Both the position numbers and the translations under genes were made by a program. Under the pieces are notes generated by a model. It made no database searches. It was not told where the DNA came from and saw only the letters and a list, made by a program, of their open reading frames with translations. Below are positions 26,842 through 35,567 of a stretch of DNA of 64,000 nt, in pieces. This DNA comes from Pseudomonadota bacterium (GTDB taxonomy: Bacteria; Desulfobacterota; Desulfobulbia; Desulfobulbales; Desulfocapsaceae): positions 135,565 to 199,564 of the forward strand of contig JAEYNP010000016.1 of assembly GCA_023412495.1 (NCBI GenBank), read 5' to 3'. Numbering within the stretch: the first letter of the stretch is position 1; each line of letters opens with the position of its first letter.

Positions 26842-26901
26842 AATGCGGACTGATGCCCGCAACCCAGGGGTCATTATCCCCTCACTTTTTACGGCTTTAT
26901 C
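26842..26901 (-). repeat. Dispersed intergenic repeat, copy C (inverted)
   Basis: ATGCGGACTGATGCCCGCAA, CCCAGGGGTCATTATCCCCTC, then ACTTTTTACGGCTTTATC, which is identical to 917-934. Confidence 0.7.
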
Positions 26902-26935
26902 TTCTTTTCTCTTTAAAAACAATTAATTCTAAGGC

Positions 26936-27415
26936 CTAAAATACATAGGCGAGAATGAAAATTCCCACCATGGCGAAGGCGAGCGTCAATTTGGCTGCCA
27001 TGCCGAGGACGAACCCGATCCAGGTGCCAACACCCACCCGGCCTGCAATTCCTAGGTTGCGGCCGACAATGAACTCGCCGACCACCGCGCCGACGAAGGG
27101 ACCTAAAAATACGCCGAAGAAGCCGAAGAAGATACCGATCAAAGCTCCGAGAGCTGCCCCGATCACCGCCTCCCGGCTGGCGCCCAATCGTTTGGCACCC
27201 AGGATGCCCGAGACGAAATCGATGGCAAGGGCGAGAATCGTCAAAACTGCCAGCACGACCATCGTCCCTATGCTCACATTTTGAAAGCCCTCGATCCAGG
27301 CGGCCAGCAGCAGGCCGCAGAAGATCAGGGGAGTGCCGGGGAGTCCGGGAAGAAGAATGCCGGCAATGCCGACGCCGACCAAAAGAAAGCTTGCTATCCA
27401 AAGCAATGGTGTCAT
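26936..27415 (-). CDS. DUF456 membrane protein
   Basis: 159 aa, almost wholly hydrophobic with about four or five membrane helices. Family marks: GIAGILLPGLPGTPLIFCGLLLAAW (about 14-38), DFVSGILGAKRLGASREAVIGAALGALIG (about 65-93) and the glycine-rich FFGVFLGPFVGAVVGEF. DUF456 proteins are inner-membrane proteins of unknown function. ATG at 27415 has AGGAAGG upstream; the frame from 27454 adds a polar, non-family stretch partly derived from repeat copy D. Confidence 0.88.
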   Translation of the reverse strand: MTPLLWIASFLLVGVGIAGILLPGLPGTPLIFCGLLLAAWIEGFQNVSIGTMVVLAVLTILALAIDFVSGILGAKRLGASREAVIGAALGALIGIFFGFFGVFLGPFVGAVVGEFIVGRNLGIAGRVGVGTWIGFVLGMAAKLTLAFAMVGIFILAYVF

Positions 27416-27427
27416 GGAGGTCCTTCC

Positions 27428-27486
27428 TGATGCGGGCTGACGCTTGCAACCCAAGGGTTAACAAGAGATGAATCTTAAGGTACTGA
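27428..27486 (-). repeat. Dispersed intergenic repeat, copy D (inverted, short)
   Basis: ATGCGGGCTGACGCTTGCAA, CCCAAGGGTTAACA and CTTAAGGTACTGAAATT, the two ends of the repeat with most of the middle missing. Confidence 0.6.
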
Positions 27487-27488
27487 AA

Positions 27489-27728
27489 TTATAGGGACTC
27501 GGTTGAAAAATTGAGCATATCCTTATGCCTGGCCACATAGGTCGCGAGCCCTCGACCTGCCTCGGCAAGGGATTTCATCTCGTCGACATGATGCTTGCCC
27601 GTTACGGAGTAGCTGTAGACGTAGGTCCTGCGATCGTCTCTGAATCTGATTTTGATGGAGTCTAGAAGGGGCAAGTACTCGGACACACCCGAGTTGCCGT
27701 GGAGGTTTTCATATTTTTTCATACTCAT
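27489..27728 (-). CDS. Small conserved-looking hypothetical protein
   Basis: 79 aa. A short beta hairpin (DSIKIRFRDDRRTYVYSYS) followed by TGKHHVDEMKSLAEAGRGLATYV, a His-containing helix. I have seen similar small proteins with the layout of strand pair, xGxxHVxxMKxLAxxGRGLxTY, but know no function. Starts 3 bp after the GNAT gene stop on the same strand, so it belongs to that operon. MKK at 27722 is an alternative start. Confidence 0.65.
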   Translation of the reverse strand: MSMKKYENLHGNSGVSEYLPLLDSIKIRFRDDRRTYVYSYSVTGKHHVDEMKSLAEAGRGLATYVARHKDMLNFSTESL

Positions 27729-27731
27729 TCC

Positions 27732-28229
27732 TCATTTTCCTTCGACTCGACCCCGGCAGTCACATGATGATGAGGGTTTAAGCTCTTTGTCGGTGATTCT
27801 GTCAAAAACGTCCTGTACTTTTTCCAGGGCAAAGCCCAGGCTGCCGTAGAATGTCCGGGCTTCATCCCTGTCGGAACGCATACGGACGCGAAGCCTGCCT
27901 GCACCGCAGCCGACCGACCACTCTTCCGCAGCCGTGACAAGGCGACGGCCGATTCCACACCGGCGATGCGGTTCCGCCACCACCATACCGCCGAGTTCGG
28001 CGAAGGGCTCGGACTCGATCCGTCGGGCGAGAAAAACATGGAGCCAGCCAACTATCTGGCTGTCGAGACGAGCGACAAACAGTGTATGGCCCTGCGATCC
28101 GAGTATCGCCTCCAACCTTCTTTCGGCTTGACTGACCGAGGTGAGGTATCCGAGTTGGCATGAGAGCTCTGCGATTGCCGGTGCGTCTGCCGGGCCGGCT
28201 TTCCTGATGCTTATTTCGAGGAGTTTCAT
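27732..28229 (-). CDS. GNAT family acetyltransferase
   Basis: 165 aa. Standard GNAT fold: ISIRKAGPADAPAIAEL start, FVARLDSQIVGWLHVF, then the acetyl-CoA site VVAEPHRRCGIGRRLVTAAEEW (RxxGxG/A, about 82-103), and ARTFYGSLGFALEKVQDVF for motif B. Transfers acetyl from acetyl-CoA to an amine; the substrate cannot be read. The last 20 residues are Cys/Ser/Arg-rich and probably unstructured. Upstream gene of a two-gene unit with the small protein at 27489. Confidence 0.85.
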   Translation of the reverse strand: MKLLEISIRKAGPADAPAIAELSCQLGYLTSVSQAERRLEAILGSQGHTLFVARLDSQIVGWLHVFLARRIESEPFAELGGMVVAEPHRRCGIGRRLVTAAEEWSVGCGAGRLRVRMRSDRDEARTFYGSLGFALEKVQDVFDRITDKELKPSSSCDCRGRVEGK

Positions 28230-28241
28230 GGGTCTCGATTT

Positions 28242-28712
28242 TTACTCACGGGGAAATCTGCTTCGCTTTTCTGCACCGTCCGGGAAGCTCACGGTTATAA
28301 AGATTTCATGGTCTGAGAGTTGAAAGGTGATCTGTTCAAGGGAATCGTCGGCTTGCCGGGGATCATCTTTTTTCGCCAAGAGAATTTTTTTCCCTTCAAT
28401 CTTGCATTGGTATTGCCGTAAGGCGTCGTCGGTCGGCCGCAAGGAAAGATACATCATGCCTTTTTCGATGCTGTCGACAGTGATACTCGAGGTTGGTTCA
28501 TTGAACAGGGTCGAGATGCCGGCTGTGCAAATATTCTGCATGTCCTTGTTGCTTATTCCGGTTTTTTCAGACGGGGCAATCCTGATATTTTTTATAACCG
28601 GCACCTGGGCCGCACAGTCGAAACCGGATATACCGGTAATCGGACACGTCGTCACAATCAAAGAGAAGAAAAAGAGGCGGAAACCACTTCGATATTCAGT
28701 AAAAGCGTTCAT
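28242..28712 (-). CDS. Exported hypothetical protein
   Basis: 156 aa. N-terminal hydrophobic stretch (FFFSLIVTTCPITGISGFDC) suggests a signal peptide; the mature part is a polar alpha/beta protein (VIKNIRIAPSE, MMYLSLRPTDD, ITFQLSDHEIFITVSFP). I do not recognise the family. The ATG at 28712 has GGAGGG upstream; the open frame continues to 28853 without support. It lies 12 bp upstream of the GNAT gene and may be in the same operon. Confidence 0.6.
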   Translation of the reverse strand: MNAFTEYRSGFRLFFFSLIVTTCPITGISGFDCAAQVPVIKNIRIAPSEKTGISNKDMQNICTAGISTLFNEPTSSITVDSIEKGMMYLSLRPTDDALRQYQCKIEGKKILLAKKDDPRQADDSLEQITFQLSDHEIFITVSFPDGAEKRSRFPRE

Positions 28713-28950
28713 TTTCCCTCCGATCGGACATTTTCGGATTGCGACTCGGGCAGCGGACTCGATCCATCTCACTGTTCCATTACCATAAGCGCAATGCGTT
28801 AGGGCTTCAATCCCATTCGAAGGCCCTGGTCCCAAGACTGCAGCCTCGTGCATGGGCTAGTTTCCAGCGCCTTGAAGGGTTATTCACGATCCATTTCAAA
28901 AAAACACGAAATGAATTTCTTCAAGCACAAAGGGGAAGGAGGATATGGTC

Positions 28951-31422
28951 TCAGGATGCTTTTGGCGCTTTATGGCAGGCAAGAACGAGTCTGATCTCGT
29001 TGTAGGAGCAGGCATCGCCGAGCGTTTCCTTGATCTCGCCGTAGCGTTTATCCTGCAGCGGCAGGATGAGGGGTTCGAGGGTTTCGCGACGTTCCGGGGA
29101 GAGGAGGTGGTCGATGGTCACTTCTCCGCGTTCCGCGCACTCGACCAGATGACTTTCGACAGTGGAAGGGGCGAGTCCGCGGCGTTCGGCTATCTGGGTG
29201 ATAACGAGCCCCTGATTGAGGAGTTCCAGGCTGAGGAGGCGGGTGGGGATTTTCGGACCTTTCTCTTGAGGTTGTGCTGGCTCTTCCGGGTCTTTGGAGG
29301 CTTCGGTCGGGGTGGGAAGGACGACCTCTTTGATATCGTTTTTCACGCGGTATTCCGAAACGAGCGAAACCAACTCCTCACCGTACTTCTTCGCGAGCTT
29401 TTTGCCGATGCCCTTGATTTTGATCAGCGACTCCAGGGTGTCGGGCAGGTTGACGGCGACCTGGACGAGGGTCTTCTGGTGCAGGACCTGGAAGTGGGCG
29501 ACGTTTTCTTCCTTCGCCTTCCCGGCTCGCCACTCCTTCAGGGCCTGGAAAAGCTCGGAGTGGCCGACGTCGGCCTCGGTATAGGTGGCAGGCTGTTTTT
29601 CTTTTCGGGATTTGACCTCGATGCCGGCGCCGGCGATGGCCTTCAGGTAGTCGGAGGTGGAGAAGCCCGATTCGCAGGATTGGACGGCGGAAAACTTCAC
29701 CGCCGTCTCTTCCTGGAGCCGCTTGCAGAGGTCTTTCACCTTCTTGCGGATCTCCTTGTTGTCGGTCTCGACCTGCAGGAGCGAAGCCGCCTCGCCCAGC
29801 CCCGCGGCAAACTTCTCCTGAAAGTAGGCGGAGGCCTTCCGCAGTCGTTCGAGGATCGCCGCATCTGATGCCGGCGGGACGCCCTCGGCAAACATCCCGG
29901 CAAGCTGCCTCTTGAAGTTTACCCCGACGTTGCAGATCTCGTTCACGGTCTTCATCTGCAATTCCCGCAGGTTCCCGGCTCCCGTCACCCGCACCGAACC
30001 GGCGTTGCGCTCGACGATCATGACCAGCCGGGCAAGCAGGCCCTGCAGCCGCTGGAAGTCGAAGCAGTCCAGGAGAAGCTGCTGCTGGTAGCGGATCTTC
30101 GCCGTCTCAAGCATTTCCCGGGTCGGCAGATTCGCTCCGGCCTCCTCGCCGAAACGGCGCACGGTGGGGTCGGTCTTCACCGCCTTCGGGGAAAGCGGCG
30201 AGCTGAGGACCAACCCTTCCAGGGTCCGGCAGCGGGAGAGCGCCACGTAGACCTGACCGTGGGCAAAGGCCGCCTGGGCGTCAATGACGGCCCGATCAAA
30301 GGTGAGGCCCTGGCTCTTGTGGATGGTGATGGCCCAGGCCAGCTTCAGCGGGTACTGGACGAAGGCGCCGATCTTATTCTCGGTTATTTCGAGCGTCTCC
30401 TCGTTGAGCGAATATTCGATATTCTCCCAGGTCGCAGGCTCGACCACGATCTCCTCCTCGTCGCCCTCGCACATAATCCAGATCAGGTCGTCCCGGATGC
30501 GGGTGATCTTGCCGATCTTGCCGTTGAAGAAGCGTTTGTCGGGGGAGGGGTCGTTTTTCATGAACATCACTTGGGCGCCGGTCTTCAGCTCCAGGGTCGA
30601 GGCGGTGGGGAAGGCATGCTCGGGGAAGTCGCCCTCGATTTCGGCGTTGAAACGGTGGGTTTTTCCCACCAGTTTTGCGAGCCTTGCCTGGTTTATGGCG
30701 TCCGCACGGCTGTTATGGGTGCAGAGGGTGATATAGCCGAGGTTCCCGTCGTCGGTGAACCCTTCGATATGACGTTTGTTCAGCTCGGCCAGGCTCGCGG
30801 GGTCGAGCCGGTTGTCGCGGACCCGGTTGAGCAGGTCGATGAAATGTCCGTCCGCCTGGCGGTAGATGTGCTGCAGCTCTATTGCGATCAGCTCGGTCTT
30901 TCTGAGGCTCTGGCTGCTGAAGAAATAGGGGGAGTCGTAGTGGGGGGCAAGCAGGCGCCAGTCGGCGTCCTTTACCACCGGCGGCAGCTGGTGCAGGTCG
31001 CCGATCAAGAGCAGCTGGACGCCGCCGAAGGGCAGCTGGCTGCGGCGCAGGCGGCGGAGCACACTGTCGACGCCGTCCAGGAGGTCGGCCCGGACCATGC
31101 TGATCTCGTCGATCACCAGGAGGTCGAGGCTCTTGATGAGATTCACCTTCTCGCGGCTGAACTTATGGCGCTCCTCCCCCTCGCCGCCCGGTACGAAAAG
31201 GCCGAAGGGCATCTGGAACAGGGAGTGCAGCGTCACCCCGCCGGCATTGATCGCCGCTACGCCCGTGGGCGCGGTGACCACCATCCGCTTCGGACTCTCT
31301 ATTCTCAGATTGTGGAGGAAGGTGGTCTTACCGGAGCCGGCCTTGCCGGTCAGGAATATATTGCAGCCGGTGTCGCGGACATACTCCTCGGCGAGCGCAA
31401 GCAGCGGGTTGGGTGTTGTCAT
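28951..31422 (-). CDS. PIF1-like helicase with HRDC-type and C-terminal helix-turn-helix domains
   Basis: 823 aa. Superfamily 1B helicase core at the N terminus: Walker A LTGKAGSGKTTF (about 24-35), DEISMVRADLLDGVD (Walker B, about 94-108), LLIGDLHQLPPV (about 124-135) and the late SKSQGLTFDRAVID-type motif (HKSQGLTFDRAV, about 373-384). The C-terminal half contains an HRDC-like helical region (FQALKEWRAGKAKEENVAHF, about 610-630), TLESLIKIKGIGKKLAKKYG (helix-hairpin-helix-like, about 655-675) and a final helix-turn-helix (TQIAERRGLAPSTVESHLVE). Likely a DNA repair or recombination helicase. The upstream gene ends 10 bp before its start. Confidence 0.88.
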   Translation of the reverse strand: MTTPNPLLALAEEYVRDTGCNIFLTGKAGSGKTTFLHNLRIESPKRMVVTAPTGVAAINAGGVTLHSLFQMPFGLFVPGGEGEERHKFSREKVNLIKSLDLLVIDEISMVRADLLDGVDSVLRRLRRSQLPFGGVQLLLIGDLHQLPPVVKDADWRLLAPHYDSPYFFSSQSLRKTELIAIELQHIYRQADGHFIDLLNRVRDNRLDPASLAELNKRHIEGFTDDGNLGYITLCTHNSRADAINQARLAKLVGKTHRFNAEIEGDFPEHAFPTASTLELKTGAQVMFMKNDPSPDKRFFNGKIGKITRIRDDLIWIMCEGDEEEIVVEPATWENIEYSLNEETLEITENKIGAFVQYPLKLAWAITIHKSQGLTFDRAVIDAQAAFAHGQVYVALSRCRTLEGLVLSSPLSPKAVKTDPTVRRFGEEAGANLPTREMLETAKIRYQQQLLLDCFDFQRLQGLLARLVMIVERNAGSVRVTGAGNLRELQMKTVNEICNVGVNFKRQLAGMFAEGVPPASDAAILERLRKASAYFQEKFAAGLGEAASLLQVETDNKEIRKKVKDLCKRLQEETAVKFSAVQSCESGFSTSDYLKAIAGAGIEVKSRKEKQPATYTEADVGHSELFQALKEWRAGKAKEENVAHFQVLHQKTLVQVAVNLPDTLESLIKIKGIGKKLAKKYGEELVSLVSEYRVKNDIKEVVLPTPTEASKDPEEPAQPQEKGPKIPTRLLSLELLNQGLVITQIAERRGLAPSTVESHLVECAERGEVTIDHLLSPERRETLEPLILPLQDKRYGEIKETLGDACSYNEIRLVLACHKAPKAS

Positions 31423-31432
31423 CGGTTTCCCC

Positions 31433-32836
31433 TTACGAATAGATGTCCTCCAGCACCATGTTGATCAGGCTGATCTCTTCCTTGCCGAAACGGTCGGGGT
31501 CGAAATCTTCGCCCAGCCAGTCTCTGTGTTCGCGATATTCCGCGCTGTCCGGATCGGCCAGGATTTCAAGAAGATGATGATAGCCATGAATGCCGCCGAT
31601 ATCCTCCGGCGGGCAGGCGCGCCTGCCGGCGACGAGGACCGGAAATGGCTTGCCCTGGCCCGGCTCGTGCACCTTTTCCACCGTTATCCGATGCAGCCAG
31701 TCGTCGCCGAAATCATAGATATACTGGAACCCGCCGCGGGTCTTTGCGTCCAGGGCCTGCAGGGTGAACTTCGCCTCGTTCTTTGGTTTCTTCGGGAGCA
31801 GGAGATCGTCCTCATCGGGCAGGCTGTACATGGTGCGGTCGATCAGGAACTGGTGGAGGTGGCTGTCGGTCCAGCCCATGCACAGTTGGATGACCTTGTG
31901 CAGCTGGGAGAGGTTGAGGTCGCCCGGAACGAGGATGCGCCGCCAGATGGGCGGCCTGGCCCCCTCCAGGGTAACCTTGAGCTGATAGGTGGGGACCTTC
32001 TGCCTGGCCTTTTTCTTGTGCTGGGGAAAATCGACCTTGATGACATTTGATTTTTTTATGTCGGCTTTTTTTTTGTCGGCGCCGGACTCGCAGCAGGAGT
32101 TGGGCTGCCCTGCGCTGCCGCAGCCGCCGCACGAGGAGGGATCCGGCCGCCGCGCCGCCGGTTTGAGCAGCGAAAGCTGCACGGGTTTATCGCCGCCCCG
32201 TCTCTTTTTTTCGATGGTACGGGCATGATCCTGCAGGGTCCGGATCGCCAGCGGCAGGGTGGCGAGCAGGAAAATCTGGACCTGCATGTCCCGATCCATG
32301 GATTCGGCACCCAAACCGGGCAAAGTCTCCTGCAGAAATTCGTCCGGCAGCCGTTCGAAGAAATCCATGACCTGATCCGGCTCGACCAGTCCCTCGATGA
32401 TCATCAGGCTGAAATAAAGTTCTTCCTTTCTGGTCTTGTTCAGTCTGGGGAAAAATTCCGGCTCCCACAGCGGCGCACGCAGGGTCAGGGCCTCGTCGAG
32501 GCCGGAGACCCACTCGTAGACGGTGATGAGCCTATCCTCCCCGAGACTGCCGATGTCAATCGGGAACTCTAGTTTTCTGGCGCGGAAGGATTCGACCTGG
32601 CGGCTGTAAATGCGGGCGAGGCAGTCGGAAACTTCCGCCGCCTGCTTTGCCGATCGAAAAGCCGGTTCCTTACCGCCGAAGATGCAGGGTAGCCATTCCT
32701 CGAAGGGGACGGCCTCGGGGGTCATTGCCAGGCCGAAGAGAAAACCGAGCAGCTCGTCGTAGGTGAAGGTCTCTTCGGGATTTTTTGCCAAGGCAAGGAA
32801 CTCTTTGAGTAATTTTTCTTCTTCGGCGGGCAGCAT
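31433..32836 (-). CDS. UPF0149 (YecA-like) fused to a plasmid pRiA4b ORF-3-like domain
   Basis: About 467 aa. N-terminal half: YecA/YgfB-like helical domain (FTYDELLGFLFGLAMTPEAV ... EEWLPCIFG). A Cys-rich linker (CGGCGSAGQPNSCC) follows, then the pRiA4b ORF-3-like domain: YQLKVTLEGARPPIWRRILV, LHKVIQLCMGWTDSHLHQF and the FQYIYDFGDDWLHRI motif. Both domains are of unknown function but widespread. The ATG at 32836 (MLPAEEEKLL) has AGGA upstream; an ATG at 32896 is the alternative. It ends 10 bp before the helicase gene, so the two probably form one operon. Confidence 0.82.
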   Translation of the reverse strand: MLPAEEEKLLKEFLALAKNPEETFTYDELLGFLFGLAMTPEAVPFEEWLPCIFGGKEPAFRSAKQAAEVSDCLARIYSRQVESFRARKLEFPIDIGSLGEDRLITVYEWVSGLDEALTLRAPLWEPEFFPRLNKTRKEELYFSLMIIEGLVEPDQVMDFFERLPDEFLQETLPGLGAESMDRDMQVQIFLLATLPLAIRTLQDHARTIEKKRRGGDKPVQLSLLKPAARRPDPSSCGGCGSAGQPNSCCESGADKKKADIKKSNVIKVDFPQHKKKARQKVPTYQLKVTLEGARPPIWRRILVPGDLNLSQLHKVIQLCMGWTDSHLHQFLIDRTMYSLPDEDDLLLPKKPKNEAKFTLQALDAKTRGGFQYIYDFGDDWLHRITVEKVHEPGQGKPFPVLVAGRRACPPEDIGGIHGYHHLLEILADPDSAEYREHRDWLGEDFDPDRFGKEEISLINMVLEDIYS

Positions 32837-33013
32837 GGAAAGGTCGATCCTGTTTCTGGGTTCGTGGGTTCGGGATGGGACGTCGATCCCTACCATTAGC
32901 GAAAAAGGGGGTGAAAGGAAAGGAAAAACTGGTTCAGGGAGAAATCCTGCGTCTTCTCTCCGTTGTCCGGTTTGTGCGGGATGTTTGCTATTGTCAGGAA
33001 ACTGAATTATGTC

Positions 33014-33150
33014 ATAATGCGGGCTGAAGCAACCCAAGGGTTGTTATTCCCTCCCACAGCAGAGGGGACTCTTTTCAGTACCCCCTTGAGGGGTAGTACT
33101 TTCACAAAATCATTCTCAAAGAAACAGTAAATGAATTTCTAAGGTACTAA
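33014..33150 (-). repeat. Dispersed intergenic repeat, copy E (inverted, longest)
   Basis: ATGCGGGCTGAAGCAACCCA, AGGGTTGTTATTCCCTCCCA, then CAGAGGGGACTCTTTTCAGT, ACCCCCTTGAGGGGTAGTAC and TTCTAAGGTACTA. It links the two half-types of the family: the left part matches copies A-D and F, the middle part matches copy G. Confidence 0.75.
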
Positions 33151-33218
33151 AGGGTGAAGGTCGGCACAGGGTGCCGCCACAGGGAGGAAACGTTCCTGTG
33201 ATCCGTGATGGGGGAGCC

Positions 33219-33953
33219 ATGAGAATTGCCGTCTTTTCCGATGTCCATGCCAACCTGGAGGCGCTCGAAGCGGTTCTCAACCACGCCGCCCGGCGCCGGA
33301 CAGACCGGTACATCTGCCTCGGCGACGTGGTCGGTTACGGTGCCAATCCCAACGAATGCATCAAGATGCTGCAGGCCCTCCCCGACTGCCCCTGCCTGCT
33401 CGGCAACCACGACGCGGCGGTGCTCGGCATCCCCATCAACATGAAGGCCGAGGCCCGAAAGGCGATTAATTGGACGCGAAAGGTGATCACCCCCGCCTCC
33501 ATGTGGTTTCTCCGCGAGATGGAGGACCTGATCACCTGGGGGGACATCTCCTTCTGCCACTCCAACCCCTATCGGCCACGCAACTGGTATTATGTGACTG
33601 AAAAGACGTATATCTCCAGCTCGTTTGCCCGTTCCAAAGCCAAGATCCTCTTCGTCGGCCACACCCACGTGCCGATCGCGATCACCCGCAAAAACTTCTT
33701 CTGCATCTATATCCGCTCCCCCCAGCACCGGATGGTGGTGCCGGCGGCCGAACTCAACCGCCAGATCTTCAACTGCGGCAGCGTCGGCCAGCCGCGGGAC
33801 GGCGACCCCCGGGCCTCCTATCTCATCTATGACGATCGGGAAAAGGAGATCGAGTTCTACCGGGTCACCTATGACCGGCTGCAAGCGGCGAAGAAAATCC
33901 TGGCGGCGGGACTGCCGAAGGTTTTTGCCCAGCGGTTGATGGAAGGATTGTAG
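33219..33953 (+). CDS. Calcineurin-like metallophosphoesterase (YfcE/MJ0936-like)
   Basis: 244 aa. All metallophosphoesterase motifs are present: FSDVHANLEAL (D-x-H, about 6-16), CLGDVVGYG (G-D, about 33-41), LLGNHDAAV (G-N-H-D, about 58-66), ISFCHSNP (about 108-115) and FVGHTHVPI (G-H-x-H, about 143-151). The family uses two metals to cleave phosphodiesters or phosphoproteins; VGYGANPNEC after the second motif is typical of the subgroup with unknown substrate. ATG at 33219 with GGGGGAG; the earlier GTG/ATG frame is the repeat-derived region. Confidence 0.93.
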   Translation: MRIAVFSDVHANLEALEAVLNHAARRRTDRYICLGDVVGYGANPNECIKMLQALPDCPCLLGNHDAAVLGIPINMKAEARKAINWTRKVITPASMWFLREMEDLITWGDISFCHSNPYRPRNWYYVTEKTYISSSFARSKAKILFVGHTHVPIAITRKNFFCIYIRSPQHRMVVPAAELNRQIFNCGSVGQPRDGDPRASYLIYDDREKEIEFYRVTYDRLQAAKKILAAGLPKVFAQRLMEGL

Positions 33954-34263
33954 TTCTCGGGAAGACTTCGGACACCAATCCCTTGCATTTACCAGCATCC
34001 GAAAAAGAAGCCTCAAGGGCCGCGGTAGGCTCTGTCAAGAATAAAGATTTGACCCCTCTCCAGGGCTGTACAATGCGGTTATTGTTTGTGGCGAACGATC
34101 AAGACCCCCCTCTCCCACGGTGGGGGAGGGGGGGTGATATGGAAGCAAGAGAATCCCGGCATGATATGCATCTCAAGGCAACGGCTGATGCCGGCTTCCT
34201 AGTTCCTGGAGAGATCGCGGCCCATCGGATGAAGGATGAAGCTATCCGGCTGATTGTTGCTTT
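33954..34263. other. Gene-free region with a transposase-linked signature
   Basis: 310 bp without a convincing gene. It contains CTGTCAAGAATAAAGATTTG followed by ACCCCTC (34032-34057), a phrase often found next to REP-associated (Y1-type) transposase genes, and a G/C hairpin CCCCCTCTCCCAC / GTGGGGGAGGGGG near 34105-34133. Confidence 0.45.
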
Positions 34264-35091
34264 TCAGTAGCTCTGTACTCCGAGTTTACCACCTTTTCCT
34301 AGGCCTCCCTGGATGTTCTGGGCCTGGTAATTGCGCAGGGAGCGAACCATTTGGTTATAGGAGTCGACGAATGCTGCCGTAATCACCTTACCTTCAGGCG
34401 TATTGGTAAAACCGCCACCAACGCCGGCGCCTAGTCCGCCGAAAGCGCCACCGAAAAGGCTGAAATCGAAATTCTTGGCGCTGCCAACTGAGGCGGAAAC
34501 CTGTACTCCCGAGCGGTTGTCTACGAGCAGTAAAGTGGTCGCCGCTTCGTTGGCTTTGAGCCCACCGGCTATTGCACCGACTGCGAGACCGCCGATGCCG
34601 GGGAGAAGCCCACCCACTGCTCCACCCATCCCGCTTGTTCCCTTCTCAGAAAATTGAATGCTGGGATCGAGTGTATAGTCCGCGGCAACCATCTGCCCTT
34701 TGCCAAAATTGCTTCCCTGTCGCATTTCGCCACTTTTTTGCAGGTCTCTTTCCTGCATCATGTTGTGCATGCTGCGGCCACGCTCGATCACAACAAAGCA
34801 ATTGGATTGTTGGATCATCAGCCGTAAAACGGGGATAGTGCTTCCCAGTTTCGGATAGTGGCTGTGATAGTAGCGCCACCACTCTGCGTTGGTATCTTCG
34901 TAGACAGTAAGCGTTCCCAGCGGTTCGTTGCAATGCTCCAGCTGACTGTTTGCATTTTGAGAGGTTGCCCCTCCAGCGGCACCGGTCACCGTTTGGCCAG
35001 AAACTCCTCCGAGTTGTGGAGTTGTGCCCGCGCAGTTCGCCAGCATCAGGACGGTGGTGCCAACAACAATTGTGTAGATAGCCTTTTTCAT
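34264..35091 (-). CDS. CsgG/HfaB-like lipoprotein
   Basis: 275 aa. Signal peptide with lipobox MLANC (Cys 20). The mature protein has RLMIQQSNCFVVIERGRSMHNMMQERDLQ and QMVAADYTLDPSIQFS, the CsgG-type alpha/beta pattern, then a long glycine-rich stretch (GGAVGGLLPGIGGLAVGAIAGG, about 160-180; LFGGAFGGLGAGVGGGF, about 215-232) in place of the usual pore hairpins, and a final helix (AAFVDSYNQMVRSLRNY). CsgG-family proteins form outer-membrane export channels for curli or holdfast. No csgA/B/E/F neighbours here, so the role is open. Confidence 0.78.
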   Translation of the reverse strand: MKKAIYTIVVGTTVLMLANCAGTTPQLGGVSGQTVTGAAGGATSQNANSQLEHCNEPLGTLTVYEDTNAEWWRYYHSHYPKLGSTIPVLRLMIQQSNCFVVIERGRSMHNMMQERDLQKSGEMRQGSNFGKGQMVAADYTLDPSIQFSEKGTSGMGGAVGGLLPGIGGLAVGAIAGGLKANEAATTLLLVDNRSGVQVSASVGSAKNFDFSLFGGAFGGLGAGVGGGFTNTPEGKVITAAFVDSYNQMVRSLRNYQAQNIQGGLGKGGKLGVQSY

Positions 35092-35231
35092 GATTATATC
35101 CTTGTATTGAGTAATCAGAGTGATTTTTGAGATAGCGAATTGGTCGGCTTTATTTTCTGCGATACATCAACGTATGTGCAGGCAATGAAATCGTTTCTGG
35201 CGAGTGTGCCTTGGAAGCCGCTGAATCGGAA

Positions 35232-35567
35232 TTAGCTGTTGATTGGATACCATATTTCCTTCGATTTTCTACAGGCGGTACCTTTTACCTCACGCCCGGC
35301 TTCAGATTCGGAATAATCAATCAAAAGAAAATCACGACAAGATCTTCCTTCGGTTTCTTTTGTAAGCAAGGCTGAAACCTCAAGCAAAACTTTTCCATTA
35401 AGCAGGTACTGTGCCGGATGATGAGATTTCTCGTATTCAAGGGTCTTACCCAGGAGATTTGCGAAAATTACCGCTCGCTCCTGAGCGTCGGGTAAGCGTT
35501 CTTCGGCCTTGGCGTTCATTGTATGTAAGCAGAAAAGGACGGTAATTGTAAGTATAAGACTTTTCAT
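35232..35567 (-). CDS. Small secreted hypothetical protein
   Basis: 111 aa. Cleavable signal peptide (MKSLILTITVLFCLHTMNAKAE). Mature part about 90 aa with two Cys (SCRDFLLID and GTACRKSKEIWYPINS) that could form a disulfide. No family recognised. A good ribosome site (GGAGGAAGC) precedes the ATG. It lies 140 bp upstream of the CsgG-like gene on the same strand and may share its transcript. Confidence 0.65.
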   Translation of the reverse strand: MKSLILTITVLFCLHTMNAKAEERLPDAQERAVIFANLLGKTLEYEKSHHPAQYLLNGKVLLEVSALLTKETEGRSCRDFLLIDYSESEAGREVKGTACRKSKEIWYPINS

